DNA of 34,311 nt from Actinomycetota bacterium (GTDB lineage: Bacteria > Actinomycetota > UBA4738 > HRBIN12). Position numbers and translations under genes: made by a program. Position 1 is the first letter of the stretch, and each line of letters opens with the position of its first letter. The notes under the pieces were generated by a model, which saw only the letters and a list, made by a program, of their open reading frames with translations, was not told the origin of the DNA and made no database searches. Shown in pieces: positions 8,843-18,280 of the stretch. The stretch covers positions 1 through 34,311 of the forward strand of contig JAJPHY010000079.1 of the NCBI GenBank assembly GCA_021325015.1, read 5' to 3'.

Positions 8843-9669
8843 GGCCGCCTCCCCACGACGACGCGATCGCGTCCCGCGAGATCCCGCTCGACCCGAACGC
8901 GCGCGAACGAGCGCGACAGGAGCTCCGACACCCACGAGGCCAGCGTCGCCCCGGTCTCCACAGCGAGCACTCCGCCGTCGCGAAGCCAACGGAGCGCGCT
9001 CGCTCCGAGATCCCGGTAGACGTCGGTCCCGCCGACCAGCGCCAGCCTCGGTTCGGCACGGACCTCCTCGGGCAGATCGTCGTACTCCTCCGGAGTCACG
9101 TACGGTGGATTGCTCACCACGAGGTCGACCCACCCCCGAAGCTCATTGGGGATCGGGTCGAGCAGGTTCCCCTCGAGCACGTGTACGTGCAGACCCAGCC
9201 GTGCGGCGTTCGACCCGGTGAGCTCCACCGCCTCCGGGGACAGGTCGGTCGCAAGCACCGTCGCATCCGGTCGCTCGGCCTTGATCGAGAGGGCGATCGC
9301 GCCGGTGCCGCAGCCCACGTCGACGACCACCGGCGCCTCCACGTCGGCGACCTCGGCGAGCGCCACCGAAACCAGCACCTCCGTCTCGGGCCGCGGGATG
9401 AACACGCCCGGCCGCACCTCCAGGGTGATGCCTCGGAAGGCCTGCTCGCCGGTCAGATACTGGAGCGGGGTTCCGGCGCACCGCTGGCAGATCGCGCGTG
9501 CGAACATCCTGGCCTCGCGCGCGTCGAGCCCTTCACGTCGCGTGTACAGACCCGCCCGATCGGTGCGGAGCACCGCCATCAGCAGGATCTCCGCGGTCGG
9601 CATCGGGTTCTCGATTCCGTGGCGCGCCAGGTGCTCGGCCGCCCGGCGCAGCACCCCGGCGGGCGTCAT
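8839..9669 (-). CDS. prmC: Peptide chain release factor N5-glutamine methyltransferase
   Basis: PLQYLTGEQAFRGITLEVRPGVFIPRPETEVLV, SAM motif VVDVGCGTGAIALSI, catalytic VVSNPPYV. ATG at 9669 overlaps the prfA stop. Confidence 0.93.
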   Translation of the reverse strand: MTPAGVLRRAAEHLARHGIENPMPTAEILLMAVLRTDRAGLYTRREGLDAREARMFARAICQRCAGTPLQYLTGEQAFRGITLEVRPGVFIPRPETEVLVSVALAEVADVEAPVVVDVGCGTGAIALSIKAERPDATVLATDLSPEAVELTGSNAARLGLHVHVLEGNLLDPIPNELRGWVDLVVSNPPYVTPEEYDDLPEEVRAEPRLALVGGTDVYRDLGASALRWLRDGGVLAVETGATLASWVSELLSRSFARVRVERDLAGRDRVVVGRRP

Positions 9670-10751
9670 CTCCCACCCCGGCCGTCGCCGGCGAGCTGCT
9701 CGGCGCGCTCCGCCGCGAGCAGCGCGTCGACGAACTCGTCGATGTCGCCCTCGAGCACCTCCGGGAGCCGGTGCAGGGTGAGCTTGATCCGGTGGTCCGT
9801 GACCCGGTTCTCCGGGAAGTTGTAGGTGCGGATCTTCTCCGCCCGCTCGCCGGTCCCGACCTGCGAGCGTCGGGCCGCCGCCTCCTTCGCGGCCGCCTCC
9901 TGCTGAGCCTGCTGGAGCAACCGGGCGCGCAGGTAGCGCATCGCCTTCTCCCGGTTCTGTTGCTGGGAACGCTCCTCTTGGCACTCCACCCGGATCCCCG
10001 TCGGCTTGTGCACGATCCGAACCGCCGAGTCGGTCGTATTGACGGACTGGCCGCCGGGGCCGGAGGATCGGTAGACGTCGATCTCGAGATCCTCCGGGCG
10101 GATCTCGACCTCGACCTCCTCGGCCTCCGGGAGCACCGCGACGGTCGCGGTCGATGTGTGGATGCGCCCCGAGGACTCGGTAACGGGGACCCGCTGCACC
10201 CGGTGCACGCCGGACTCGTGCTTCAGCCGGGAGTAGGCGCCCTTGCCCCGGACCTCGAGCACGACCTCCTTGAACCCACCGAGCTCCGAGGGCGACGCGG
10301 ACAGTACGTCGCTCCTCCATGCGTGGCGCTCTGCGTAGCGTCGATACAGCTCGAACAGCTCACCGGCCCAGAGCGCCGCCTCCTGCCCGCCGGCGCCGGC
10401 GCGGATCTCGACCACGACGTCCTTCGCGTCGTTGGGGTCCTTCGGAACGAGCAGGGTCTCGAGCCTCGCGCGCAGGGCCTGCGCGCGGGCGTCGGCCGCC
10501 TCAGCCTCCTCGCGAAGGAACGCCGCCATCTCGGCGTCCGATTCGGCGGCCGCGAGGTCGCGCGCCTCCTCCGCCTGCCGACGGGCCTCGCGGTAGTCGC
10601 GGTAGGGCGTGACGATCTCCTCGAGCTCGGCGAGCTCCTTGCCGAGCCGGCGCATCCGGTCGCGGTCCGAGGCGACCTCGGGAGAGGCCATCTCATCCGA
10701 GAGCTCCTCGTACCGTGCCTCGATCTGGGCCAGACGGGCGTCGAGATCCAT
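9666..10751 (-). CDS. prfA: Peptide chain release factor 1
   Basis: GGQ motif in YRSSGPGGQSVNTTDSAVRIVHKPTGIRVECQEERSQQQNREKAMRYLRARL; EIRAGAGGQEAALWAGELFELYRRYA. Confidence 0.95.
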   Translation of the reverse strand: MDLDARLAQIEARYEELSDEMASPEVASDRDRMRRLGKELAELEEIVTPYRDYREARRQAEEARDLAAAESDAEMAAFLREEAEAADARAQALRARLETLLVPKDPNDAKDVVVEIRAGAGGQEAALWAGELFELYRRYAERHAWRSDVLSASPSELGGFKEVVLEVRGKGAYSRLKHESGVHRVQRVPVTESSGRIHTSTATVAVLPEAEEVEVEIRPEDLEIDVYRSSGPGGQSVNTTDSAVRIVHKPTGIRVECQEERSQQQNREKAMRYLRARLLQQAQQEAAAKEAAARRSQVGTGERAEKIRTYNFPENRVTDHRIKLTLHRLPEVLEGDIDEFVDALLAAERAEQLAGDGRGGR

Positions 10752-10807
10752 CGACCCCGATTATCCCGGACGGCCCGTCGGGCCAGCCGGCCGGGCCAGC
10801 GGCGGGG

Positions 10808-11620
10808 CTACTCCCCCTCGTCCTCGTCGTCCCAGCCGAGGTCCAGCGGCGGAATGTCGGGGATCGTCAGGTCCACGGCGTCGGTCTCCGACCAGAGGTC
10901 CTCGACCCGTCGACGCGCGTCGCCGGGACGATCCCCCTGCGCGGCGCCCTGGGCGGTCCCGACCCTGGGCGACCCCGGCTCGGCGTTCACACGGTCCGCC
11001 TCGGACCGCCCCTCCCGACCGGGGACGGCGACCGACTCGGCGCCGGGCTCGATCTGGGTGAGGTTCACCGTCTGGTGGCGTTCGATCGCGCTCCCGAGCT
11101 CTCGCGCCGCCGTGAGGAGGCGCTCCTGCATGCTCGTGATCTGTTCCATCAGCGCGTTCCGCCGCAGGTCGAGCCCGGCGATCGTGCGGTCGGCGGCCTC
11201 ACGGGCCTCGCGCAGAGCCCGCTCGGCGGACTCGCGGGCCTCCTCCGCCTTGGACTGCGCGTCGAGCCGGATCCGGTCGGCGTCCGTGCGAGCCTCGCGG
11301 AGGACGCGCTCCGCCTCGTCTTGAGCCTCCCGTCGGATCCGCTCCGCTTCGTCCTCGGCGGCGCGGATCAGCCCGCTCAGCCGGGAGGCGAGCTGCTCGT
11401 AGGGATCGGCGCTCTCGGCGTGGGACCGGGCCGCTGCGGCCTCGGCCTCGCGGCGGGCCTCGCGAAGCAGGTCCTGCATGCGCTCCACCTGCGAGGCCAC
11501 CAGGTCGAGGTAATCACGCACCTGGTCCTGGTCGTACCCGCGGCGAGTGGTGACGAACTCGCGGCGGCGGATCTGCTCCGGGCTCGCGAGGACGGGGAGA
11601 TCGAGCTCCGTGCGGGACAT
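10808..11620 (-). CDS. DivIVA-domain coiled-coil protein
   Basis: N-terminal SPEQIRRREFVTTRRGYDQDQVRDYLDLVASQVERM resembles the DivIVA/Wag31 membrane-binding domain, followed by a long Ala/Glu/Arg-rich coiled coil and an acidic tail. Confidence 0.7.
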   Translation of the reverse strand: MSRTELDLPVLASPEQIRRREFVTTRRGYDQDQVRDYLDLVASQVERMQDLLREARREAEAAAARSHAESADPYEQLASRLSGLIRAAEDEAERIRREAQDEAERVLREARTDADRIRLDAQSKAEEARESAERALREAREAADRTIAGLDLRRNALMEQITSMQERLLTAARELGSAIERHQTVNLTQIEPGAESVAVPGREGRSEADRVNAEPGSPRVGTAQGAAQGDRPGDARRRVEDLWSETDAVDLTIPDIPPLDLGWDDEDEGE

Positions 11621-11718
11621 GGGCAGCCTCCTCCGAGTCGGTTTGGGGGGACCGCCCTTGACATGCTAGACGAGCGGATCGCCGATTCAACGACCCGAGG
11701 GAAGGGATCCGGCGGGGC

Positions 11719-12633
11719 TCAAACCTCCGCGCCGGAGCCGGCCGCCGGCCGATCGGCCTCGCGCCGGAGCACCTCGCCGAACGAGGCGATCGCGACCTCG
11801 ATCTGATCGGTCGTCGGCGGCCTCGTGGTGATCTTCTGAAGCCACAACCCCGGGGCCATCAGGGCCCGCATGAACGCGGATCCCTCGAACCGCGCCCCCA
11901 GCCGGAGCATCTCGAACGCGAGGCCGGCGATGATCGGGATCGCAACGATCCGCGAGCCGACGCGCCACCAGATCCCCGGGTTGCCGAACAGGGCGAAGAC
12001 GAGGATTGCGATCACCATCACGATCAGCAGGAAGTTCGTGCCGCAGCGAACGTGCAGGGTGGAGTACCGGTCGACCGCCTCCGGAACGAGGGGCTCGTGA
12101 TGCTCGTACGCGGCGATCGTCTTGTGCTCCGCTCCGTGATACTCGAAGACCCGCCGGACCTCACGGGTCCGCCCGATCAGGACCAGGTATCCGAGGAACA
12201 GCGCGATGCGGAACAGGCCCTCGAGGACGTTCACGAGCAGGCCGGAGCCGACCCGGTGCCCGACCCACCGGAACGCGACCGCGGGTCCCACGATGAAGAC
12301 GGCGAGGAAGATCACGAACGCGACGGTCATGGAGAGCGCCATCTGCCCGGACGAGAGCTGGACGTCCTCCGGCGACGCCTGGTTGGCGGAGATCGAAAGG
12401 GCCCGAACACCGATCGTGAGGGCCTGACCGAGCGCGATCACGCCGCGGAGGCCCGGCGCGCGGAGCACCCGCACGCGGTCGGCGATCGAGCGGATGTCGT
12501 GGGACTCGACGTGGATCGAACCGTCGGGGCGGCGGACCGCCACGGCCCACACGTCACGGCCACGCATCATGACGCCCTCGACGACCGCCTGGCCGCCGTA
12601 GAGGTGATGCCGGCGCGGCGCCTCGTCGGTCAT
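11719..12633 (-). CDS. DUF1385 (YqhQ-like) membrane protein
   Basis: HLYGGQAVVEGVMMRGRDVWAVAVRRPDG; YHGAEHKTIAAYEHHEPL; LHVRCGTNFLLIVMV: DUF1385 motifs. Confidence 0.88.
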   Translation of the reverse strand: MTDEAPRRHHLYGGQAVVEGVMMRGRDVWAVAVRRPDGSIHVESHDIRSIADRVRVLRAPGLRGVIALGQALTIGVRALSISANQASPEDVQLSSGQMALSMTVAFVIFLAVFIVGPAVAFRWVGHRVGSGLLVNVLEGLFRIALFLGYLVLIGRTREVRRVFEYHGAEHKTIAAYEHHEPLVPEAVDRYSTLHVRCGTNFLLIVMVIAILVFALFGNPGIWWRVGSRIVAIPIIAGLAFEMLRLGARFEGSAFMRALMAPGLWLQKITTRPPTTDQIEVAIASFGEVLRREADRPAAGSGAEV

Positions 12634-12646
12634 GCGCCGGCCCGGC

Positions 12647-12862
12647 TCAGCCGCGGCCGCCCGGGCGCTGTCCGTACCGGCGCTGGAATCGCTCCACGCG
12701 GCCGCCGGTGTCGACGAGCTTCTGCTTCCCCGTGTAGAACGGGTGGCAGTTCGAGCAGATCTCGACCCGGAGCTCGGCCTTGGTCGAGCGCGTCTGGAAG
12801 GTGTTCCCGCAGGAACAGTGGACGGTCGCGATCCGGTACTCCGGATGAATCCCCTGCTTCAT
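12647..12862 (-). CDS. rpmE: 50S ribosomal protein L31, zinc-ribbon (C+) type
   Basis: [27 protein letters not shown]...[31 protein letters not shown]; retains CxC and CxxC. Confidence 0.96.
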   Translation of the reverse strand: MKQGIHPEYRIATVHCSCGNTFQTRSTKAELRVEICSNCHPFYTGKQKLVDTGGRVERFQRRYGQRPGGRG

Positions 12863-12899
12863 GACGTTGCGGCTCCTCGTGGTCGGCGGGACCTGCAGC

Positions 12900-14462
12900 T
12901 TACGACGGCGCCTTGGCGATCTCCTTCAGGAACTGCTCGTTGGACTTCGTGGCGCGGATCTTGTCCACGAGCAGCTCGAGCGCGGCCGCCGGCTCGAGCG
13001 CGTGGAGCACGCGGCGCAGGCGCCACACCAGGGCGAGCTCGTCGGCCGGCATGAGCAGCTCCTCCTTGCGGGTTCCCGAGGCCTCGACGTTGATGGCCGG
13101 GAAGATCCGCTTGTCGGCGAGCTGCCGGTCAAGTCGGAGCTCCATGTTCCCGGTGCCCTTGAATTCCTCGAAGATCACCTCGTCCATCCTGGACCCGGTC
13201 TCGACGAGCGCGCTCGCGATGATCGTGAGGCTGCCCCCCTCCTCGATGTTCCGGGCCGCGCCGAAGAAACGCTTCGGCGGATAGAGCGCGGTCGAGTCCA
13301 CACCGCCGGACAGGATCTTGCCCGACGCCGGCGCCGCCAGGTTGTAGGCGCGGGCGAGCCTCGTGATCGAGTCGAGGAGGATGGCGACGTCCATCCCGGT
13401 CTCGGCCAGCCGCTTGGCCCGCTCGAGCACCAGCTCCGTGACCTGGATGTGCTGGTCGGCCGGCTTGTCGAACGTGGAGTAGACGACCTCCGCGGCCCGG
13501 ACCGTCCGCTGCCAGTCCGTGACCTCCTCGGGCCGCTCGTCGACGAGCAGGATGATCACGTGGGTCTCGGGACTGCAGGTGATGATCCCGTTGGCGATCT
13601 GCTTGAGCACCGTGGTCTTGCCGGCCTTCGGCGGCGAGACGACCATGCCCCGCTGACCCTTCCCGATCGGCGCGATCATGTCGATGATCCGCTCCGTGAT
13701 CGCGGTGGGGCCGTGCTCGAGACGGAAGCGTTCGTGCGGGAACAGCGGCGTGAGCTTCTCGAAGTGCGGCCGCATCTTGGCCGTCTCCGGGTCGAGGCCG
13801 TTCACCGACTCGATCTGCAGCAGCGCGAAGTACTTCTCGTTGTCCTTGGGCTGGCGAACCTTTCCGGTCACCGTGTCGCCCTTGCGAAGCATGAACCGGC
13901 GAACCTGGGACAGCGAGACGTAGATGTCCGTCGGGCCCGGCAGGTAGCCGGACGTCCGCAGGAACCCGTAGCCCTCGGGCAGGATGTCGAGAAGCCCCGT
14001 CGCGGTGGGCGCGTTGGCGATCTCCTCCTCGCGCGCCTCCATCTCGCGCTGGCGCCGCTCCTCCCGCTGGCGCCGGCGCTCCTCTCGGGAGAGCCTCCGG
14101 CGCTCCCCGGGGCGACCCTCCGGACGCCCGCCCTCGGGACGCCCCTCGGGCCGCTCCGAGCGGGGTTCGGGCTCGCGCACCGGGCGCGTCTCGATCTCGG
14201 ACGCCGCCACCTCGCCGTTGGAGGCAGGCGCGGCGGCCTCGACGCCGACCGGGGCGGGCGCGACCGTCGCCTCAACATCGTTCGTGGCCGCCTCCGTCCG
14301 AGCCGCTCCGTCACCGTCCGCGGTGCGCGTCAGGATTCGCTCGATGAGCTCGGCCTTCTTCAGCTTCTGGTGCCCCTCGATCCCCAGGCCCGCGGCGATC
14401 GAGTGGAGCTCCGACGCCACCTTGCCCTCGAGGATGCTCTTGTCCATGGTCTCGGATGCCAC
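12900..14462 (-). CDS. rho: Transcription termination factor Rho
   Basis: Rho-[11 protein letters not shown], an Arg/Glu-rich insertion, RNA-binding segment [27 protein letters not shown], Walker [21 protein letters not shown]-loop/R-loop [13 protein letters not shown]...[32 protein letters not shown] start at 14462. Confidence 0.97.
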   Translation of the reverse strand: MASETMDKSILEGKVASELHSIAAGLGIEGHQKLKKAELIERILTRTADGDGAARTEAATNDVEATVAPAPVGVEAAAPASNGEVAASEIETRPVREPEPRSERPEGRPEGGRPEGRPGERRRLSREERRRQREERRQREMEAREEEIANAPTATGLLDILPEGYGFLRTSGYLPGPTDIYVSLSQVRRFMLRKGDTVTGKVRQPKDNEKYFALLQIESVNGLDPETAKMRPHFEKLTPLFPHERFRLEHGPTAITERIIDMIAPIGKGQRGMVVSPPKAGKTTVLKQIANGIITCSPETHVIILLVDERPEEVTDWQRTVRAAEVVYSTFDKPADQHIQVTELVLERAKRLAETGMDVAILLDSITRLARAYNLAAPASGKILSGGVDSTALYPPKRFFGAARNIEEGGSLTIIASALVETGSRMDEVIFEEFKGTGNMELRLDRQLADKRIFPAINVEASGTRKEELLMPADELALVWRLRRVLHALEPAAALELLVDKIRATKSNEQFLKEIAKAPS

Positions 14463-15125
14463 CTAGGCTCCCCCCTTCAGTTCCCGCTGGAGGGCGTTCC
14501 AGTCCTGATCGAACTTCTGCAGCCCCACATCGGTCAGCGGGTGCTTCACCAACTTCGTGAACACGTCGAACGGCAAGGTCGCGATATCGGCCCCCGCGAG
14601 CGCCGCCTCCACCACGTGCATCGGATGACGGAGCGAGGCCGCGAGCACCTGGGTCTCGTAGCCCTGGACCTCGTAGATCTCGCAGATCTGCCGAAGAGCG
14701 TACATCCCGTCGGACGCTACGTCGTCGATGCGCCCGAGGAACGGCGAGACGATGTACGCGCCGATCTCGGCCGCCAGGATCGCCTGGGCGGGAGAGAAGA
14801 CCAGCGTCACGTTGATCCGAACGCCGTCCTTGACCAGGCGGCTCCCGGCTTGCAGCCCCGCGGGGGTCATCGGCACCTTCACGACCGCGTTCGGCCCCAT
14901 CTGCGACAGCCGCAGGCCCTGCTCGTACATGGGGCCCGCCTCGGGCTCGGTGGTCTCGAGGGAGACGTCCCCGTCGACCTCCTGCAGGATCTCCTTCCAC
15001 ACCCGTTCTGGGTCCTGCTTCTCGCGCTCCACCAGCGTTGGGTTCGTGGTGACGCCGCGAAGCACGCCCCATCGGTTGATCTCGCGGATCTCCTCGATGT
15101 CCGCCGTGTCGAGGAACAGCCTCAT
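14463..15125 (-). CDS. fsa: Transaldolase / fructose-6-phosphate aldolase family
   Basis: MRLFLDTADIEEIREINRWGVLRGVTTNPTLVEREKQD, VVKVPMTPAGLQA, INVTLVFSPAQAILAAEIGAYIVSPFLGRIDD. ATG at 15125 overlaps the preceding gene's stop (ATGA). Confidence 0.93.
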   Translation of the reverse strand: MRLFLDTADIEEIREINRWGVLRGVTTNPTLVEREKQDPERVWKEILQEVDGDVSLETTEPEAGPMYEQGLRLSQMGPNAVVKVPMTPAGLQAGSRLVKDGVRINVTLVFSPAQAILAAEIGAYIVSPFLGRIDDVASDGMYALRQICEIYEVQGYETQVLAASLRHPMHVVEAALAGADIATLPFDVFTKLVKHPLTDVGLQKFDQDWNALQRELKGGA

Positions 15126-16081
15126 GCGCTCCGTCCTTTCTCCGAGTGTGCCGCGCCCGCCGTCGCCCCCGAAAGCGACGCCCGTTCGGTGACTCGGCCC
15201 ATGACCAGGTCGATCACCGCCGCGAGCGTGTGATCGAAGTCGTAGTTCGGGATGATCGGTACCCCGTGCGAGAGGGCCTGGCTCTTGATGTATCGCTGGA
15301 CCCGCCGGATGCTGTCGAACCCCTGCAGGTACCTGGCCGCGGGGCGGTGCACGTGGTCGACCGAGCGAGCCAGGAAGTGGCTCCGGTGGACGTCCTCGTC
15401 CTCGACCGTCACGATCACCGGGACCGCGAGCACCCGGTCCTGACGGTCCTCGATCTCGAAGAAGCCCGGGACCACGTGCGCGCCCTCGAGGATCATGCTC
15501 ATCCCCTCGACCGCTGCCCGCTCGAGCAGCGCGTCCAGGCCGACCGCGACCGCGGACACCTGCTCGCGGAAACCCACCACGACCGCGTCGCGCGTCGGCG
15601 GTTCCCGGAGTGCCTCCCCCGCCTCGAACGACGACCGGTACAGGGTCGGCATCAGCCGCTCGGAGAACATCGCCCGCATGACCTCGCGCACGGCGTCGGT
15701 CGCGACCACCCGCACGATCCCAAGGCGCGCCGCGAGCTGGGTGGCGATCGTGGACTTGCCCACCCCCGTGGTGCCGCCGATCAGGATCACGAGCGGGATG
15801 TCGAGGGCCTCGAGCTCGCGCCAGCGAAGGAAGTTCTTCGCATAGCGCTCGCCCGCGAGGTCCTCGATCACCTGCACGGCGAGGCCGAACAGCTCCTCGG
15901 ACGTGATCGAGGACACGCGCCGCTCGACCAGTCGCTCCTCGATGGACTCGGCGACCTGATAGGCGCGATAGGGCGACAGTCCGGTGACCATGACCCGTGA
16001 CGCCATCAGCCCCTTGGAGAAGGGGAACCCCGGCTCCTGGTCCGAGATGAGGATGTGGGGACTCTTGCGTTCCTGGCTCAT
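15122..16081 (-). CDS. 2-phosphoglycerate kinase family protein
   Basis: N-terminal ATP-cone-like region (PFSKGLMASRVMVTGLSPYRAYQVAESIEERL), then P-loop LVILIGGTTGVGKSTIATQLAARLGIVRVVATDAVREVMRAMFSERLMPTLYRSSFEA, typical of archaeal 2-phosphoglycerate kinases. Confidence 0.82.
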   Translation of the reverse strand: MSQERKSPHILISDQEPGFPFSKGLMASRVMVTGLSPYRAYQVAESIEERLVERRVSSITSEELFGLAVQVIEDLAGERYAKNFLRWRELEALDIPLVILIGGTTGVGKSTIATQLAARLGIVRVVATDAVREVMRAMFSERLMPTLYRSSFEAGEALREPPTRDAVVVGFREQVSAVAVGLDALLERAAVEGMSMILEGAHVVPGFFEIEDRQDRVLAVPVIVTVEDEDVHRSHFLARSVDHVHRPAARYLQGFDSIRRVQRYIKSQALSHGVPIIPNYDFDHTLAAVIDLVMGRVTERASLSGATAGAAHSEKGRSA

Positions 16082-17409
16082 CTGCCCTCTCGCCGAACCT
16101 TCGCGAGCTCGATCGTCGTCTCGAGCGCGTCACGAAGGTCATCGCGACCGTCGACCACCACGGCTCGGTTGTCGACGAAGACCACCTGCGCGCCCGCGGT
16201 CAGCGCCCGCTCGCAGGCGACGTCCACCGCGGCCGCCTTCAACTCCGTGAGGAGCACCTCGTACCCCTGCGCCCTCTCCAAGTCCTCCACTAGCCCGGCG
16301 CGGTCCGCCAGGCGGTCGCTCCACCCCACCACGTGCGCCCCGTGGACCGCCTCGAGAGCGGCGACCTGCCTCACGGCGACCGCTCCAGGCGCCGTCGTGG
16401 TGAAGAACGCGTCCTTGCCCTGCACATCGCCCAGCGGAACCGGAACGAAGTCCGTCACGACGAGCCGGGCATCACCGCGAAATCGCTGGACGTGGGATCT
16501 GAGGGCGAGGAGGTTCTCGGGCCCGGCTTGTGGGCTGCCAGCCATTGTAAGGACAACCAGGTCGGATCGCAACAGTCGATACGGGCCGAGGTATCCGCCG
16601 AGGTACTCGGGGGGCACGTCGGCCGGGACGACGAGGATCCCGGCGTCCCACGGGACCGGCGGCACCGAGGATCCGCTTCCCTCGAGGATCACCAGGCCCG
16701 CCCCCAGCTCGAGCGCGCGGTCGGCGGCCTCACGGACGTTCGTCGCGAGCGGGGCCCCGGCGAGCCCGCCACCCGACCGCCTCGCGCCGACCGTCGTGAC
16801 GCCGGTGGTGACGGCGTCCTCCAGATAATCGCTCGCCGCGTGCTCGCCGCGCCGAGCGAGCTCGATGAGTCGTTCGACGTCCACGGTCCCGGCGAGCGCG
16901 ACCTGCGGCTCGGGGGGGCCTCCCCGGCCCATGGCGACGACGACCGGTTCGTCGCCCAGCTCGGCTGCCACCCTCGCGAGCTCACCCGCGATGGCGGTCT
17001 TCCCGGTCCGCTTCCCCGTGCCGATGACCGCGACGGTCGGCGCGGAGAGCGGGGGCCCCCAGACCGGGGGGTCCAGGCGGAAGTCGGGCCCGAGGTACGG
17101 CAGGCCGGTCGCGAGCGTGACCGCGACCAGCTCCATGCGTTCGCGGTACCCGAGCACGGGCTCGTCCGACAGATCCAGGACCGCCTCCGGGCTCACCCTC
17201 GCGATCGCGTCCGCGAGCGCGGTCATCCGGTCACCCTCCGCCGGAATCGTCTCCACCCCAAGGTCGGGGAGCCCCTGAACCGGGATCTTCTCCGCGCCGC
17301 CGCGAAACAGAGCGGCGATCACCTCGTACCCCATCGTTCGCGCCGCCTGGATGCCCCAGCGCGTCACCGGGGGATAATGCTCCCCGTCCACGAGGGCGAG
17401 GACGTTCAC
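16078..17409 (-). CDS. Cyclic 2,3-diphosphoglycerate synthetase-like protein
   Basis: MNVLALVDGEHYPPVTRWGIQAARTMGYEVIAALFRGGAEKI plus P-loop TVAVIGTGKRTGKTAIAGELARVAAE and VVVAMGRGGPPEPQVALAG; 4-nt overlap with the downstream 2-phosphoglycerate kinase. Confidence 0.8.
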   Translation of the reverse strand: MNVLALVDGEHYPPVTRWGIQAARTMGYEVIAALFRGGAEKIPVQGLPDLGVETIPAEGDRMTALADAIARVSPEAVLDLSDEPVLGYRERMELVAVTLATGLPYLGPDFRLDPPVWGPPLSAPTVAVIGTGKRTGKTAIAGELARVAAELGDEPVVVAMGRGGPPEPQVALAGTVDVERLIELARRGEHAASDYLEDAVTTGVTTVGARRSGGGLAGAPLATNVREAADRALELGAGLVILEGSGSSVPPVPWDAGILVVPADVPPEYLGGYLGPYRLLRSDLVVLTMAGSPQAGPENLLALRSHVQRFRGDARLVVTDFVPVPLGDVQGKDAFFTTTAPGAVAVRQVAALEAVHGAHVVGWSDRLADRAGLVEDLERAQGYEVLLTELKAAAVDVACERALTAGAQVVFVDNRAVVVDGRDDLRDALETTIELAKVRREGR

Positions 17410-17442
17410 GACGACCCTCCCATCACGGGCGGCAGCGCCAAC

Positions 17443-18228
17443 CTAGTCGGCGTGCGCGCCCTGCTGGACCGGCGGCTCGAAGGTCCGGTAGTGCTGTTCT
17501 CCCGTCGAGATCGAGAAGTGGGCGATCACGCTCTCGCCGCCGAACGGGAACCTCCGGGTGATCTTGACCTCGTCGCCCTCGAACTCGAGGACGTTGTAGC
17601 AGGGCCTCGTGTACCCGCGAAGCCGCAGCGAGGACACGGTCCCGGCGTTGGCCACGTACAGGCTCTCCAACCGCCATACGTACGGGACGTGCTTGTGGCC
17701 CGACAACACGATGTTGACGCCCGCCGCGATGAGCTCCTCCAGCAGGTCCCCGGCATCGGCCACGGTGCTTCGCTCCCTGCCGGTGCCCGGGACCGGGATG
17801 AGGTGGTGGTGCAGAACGAACACCTTCAGGGCGGCCGGGACGGCGAACTGCTCGCGGATCCACGGGTACCGCTCGCGGCCGATCTGTCCCTCGTTCAGGT
17901 CGGGTTCGCTCGAGTCCACGCCGACGATCCGGACGTCCCCGACGTCAATCGCCCAGTGACGCGGGCCGATCAGCTCCTCGAAGTGCAGATAGCCCACGTT
18001 CCGGGCGTCGTGGTTGCCGGGGACGGTGTGCATCGGCGCCTGCACTCGATCGGCATAGGCGACCCAGTTCTTGTACTCCTGCCGATACCCCTCGTTCGTC
18101 AGGTCGCCGCTGCAGATCACCACGTCGGGGGCGAGCTCGTTCAGCTCGACGATGACCCGGTTCATCAGGTTCGGCACGAAGTAGGGCGAGCCGACATGGG
18201 GGTCGGAGATGTGGGCGATCGTGACCAC
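17443..18228 (-). CDS. Calcineurin-like metallophosphoesterase (Icc/cyclic phosphodiesterase-like)
   Basis: Motifs IAHISDPHVG, VVICSGDLTNEG, TVPGNHDARN, FVLHHHLIPVP, VLSGHKHVPYV. The ORF track extends to 18882, but that upstream part overlaps the plus-strand protease gene; GTG at 18228 is the likely start. Confidence 0.85.
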   Translation of the reverse strand: MVTIAHISDPHVGSPYFVPNLMNRVIVELNELAPDVVICSGDLTNEGYRQEYKNWVAYADRVQAPMHTVPGNHDARNVGYLHFEELIGPRHWAIDVGDVRIVGVDSSEPDLNEGQIGRERYPWIREQFAVPAALKVFVLHHHLIPVPGTGRERSTVADAGDLLEELIAAGVNIVLSGHKHVPYVWRLESLYVANAGTVSSLRLRGYTRPCYNVLEFEGDEVKITRRFPFGGESVIAHFSISTGEQHYRTFEPPVQQGAHAD

Positions 18229-18280
18229 GACCCTCAGTCTATCCCCGGGACCGTCCGCGGTGAGGCCGCCCCGTGGCACG

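Noticed and set aside
10752-10807. GGCCCGTCGGGCC hairpin as a terminator between DivIVA-like and prfA genes
   Set aside because: Short stem with no U-tract in a GC-rich gap; insufficient support for a terminator call.
13980-14340. Arg/Glu/Ala-rich stretch in Rho as a novel insertion
   Set aside because: Extended charged N-terminal insertions are common in actinobacterial Rho proteins, so not unusual here.
12861-15233. 790-aa plus-strand ORF
   Set aside because: Antisense to rho and fsa, both with unmistakable motifs.
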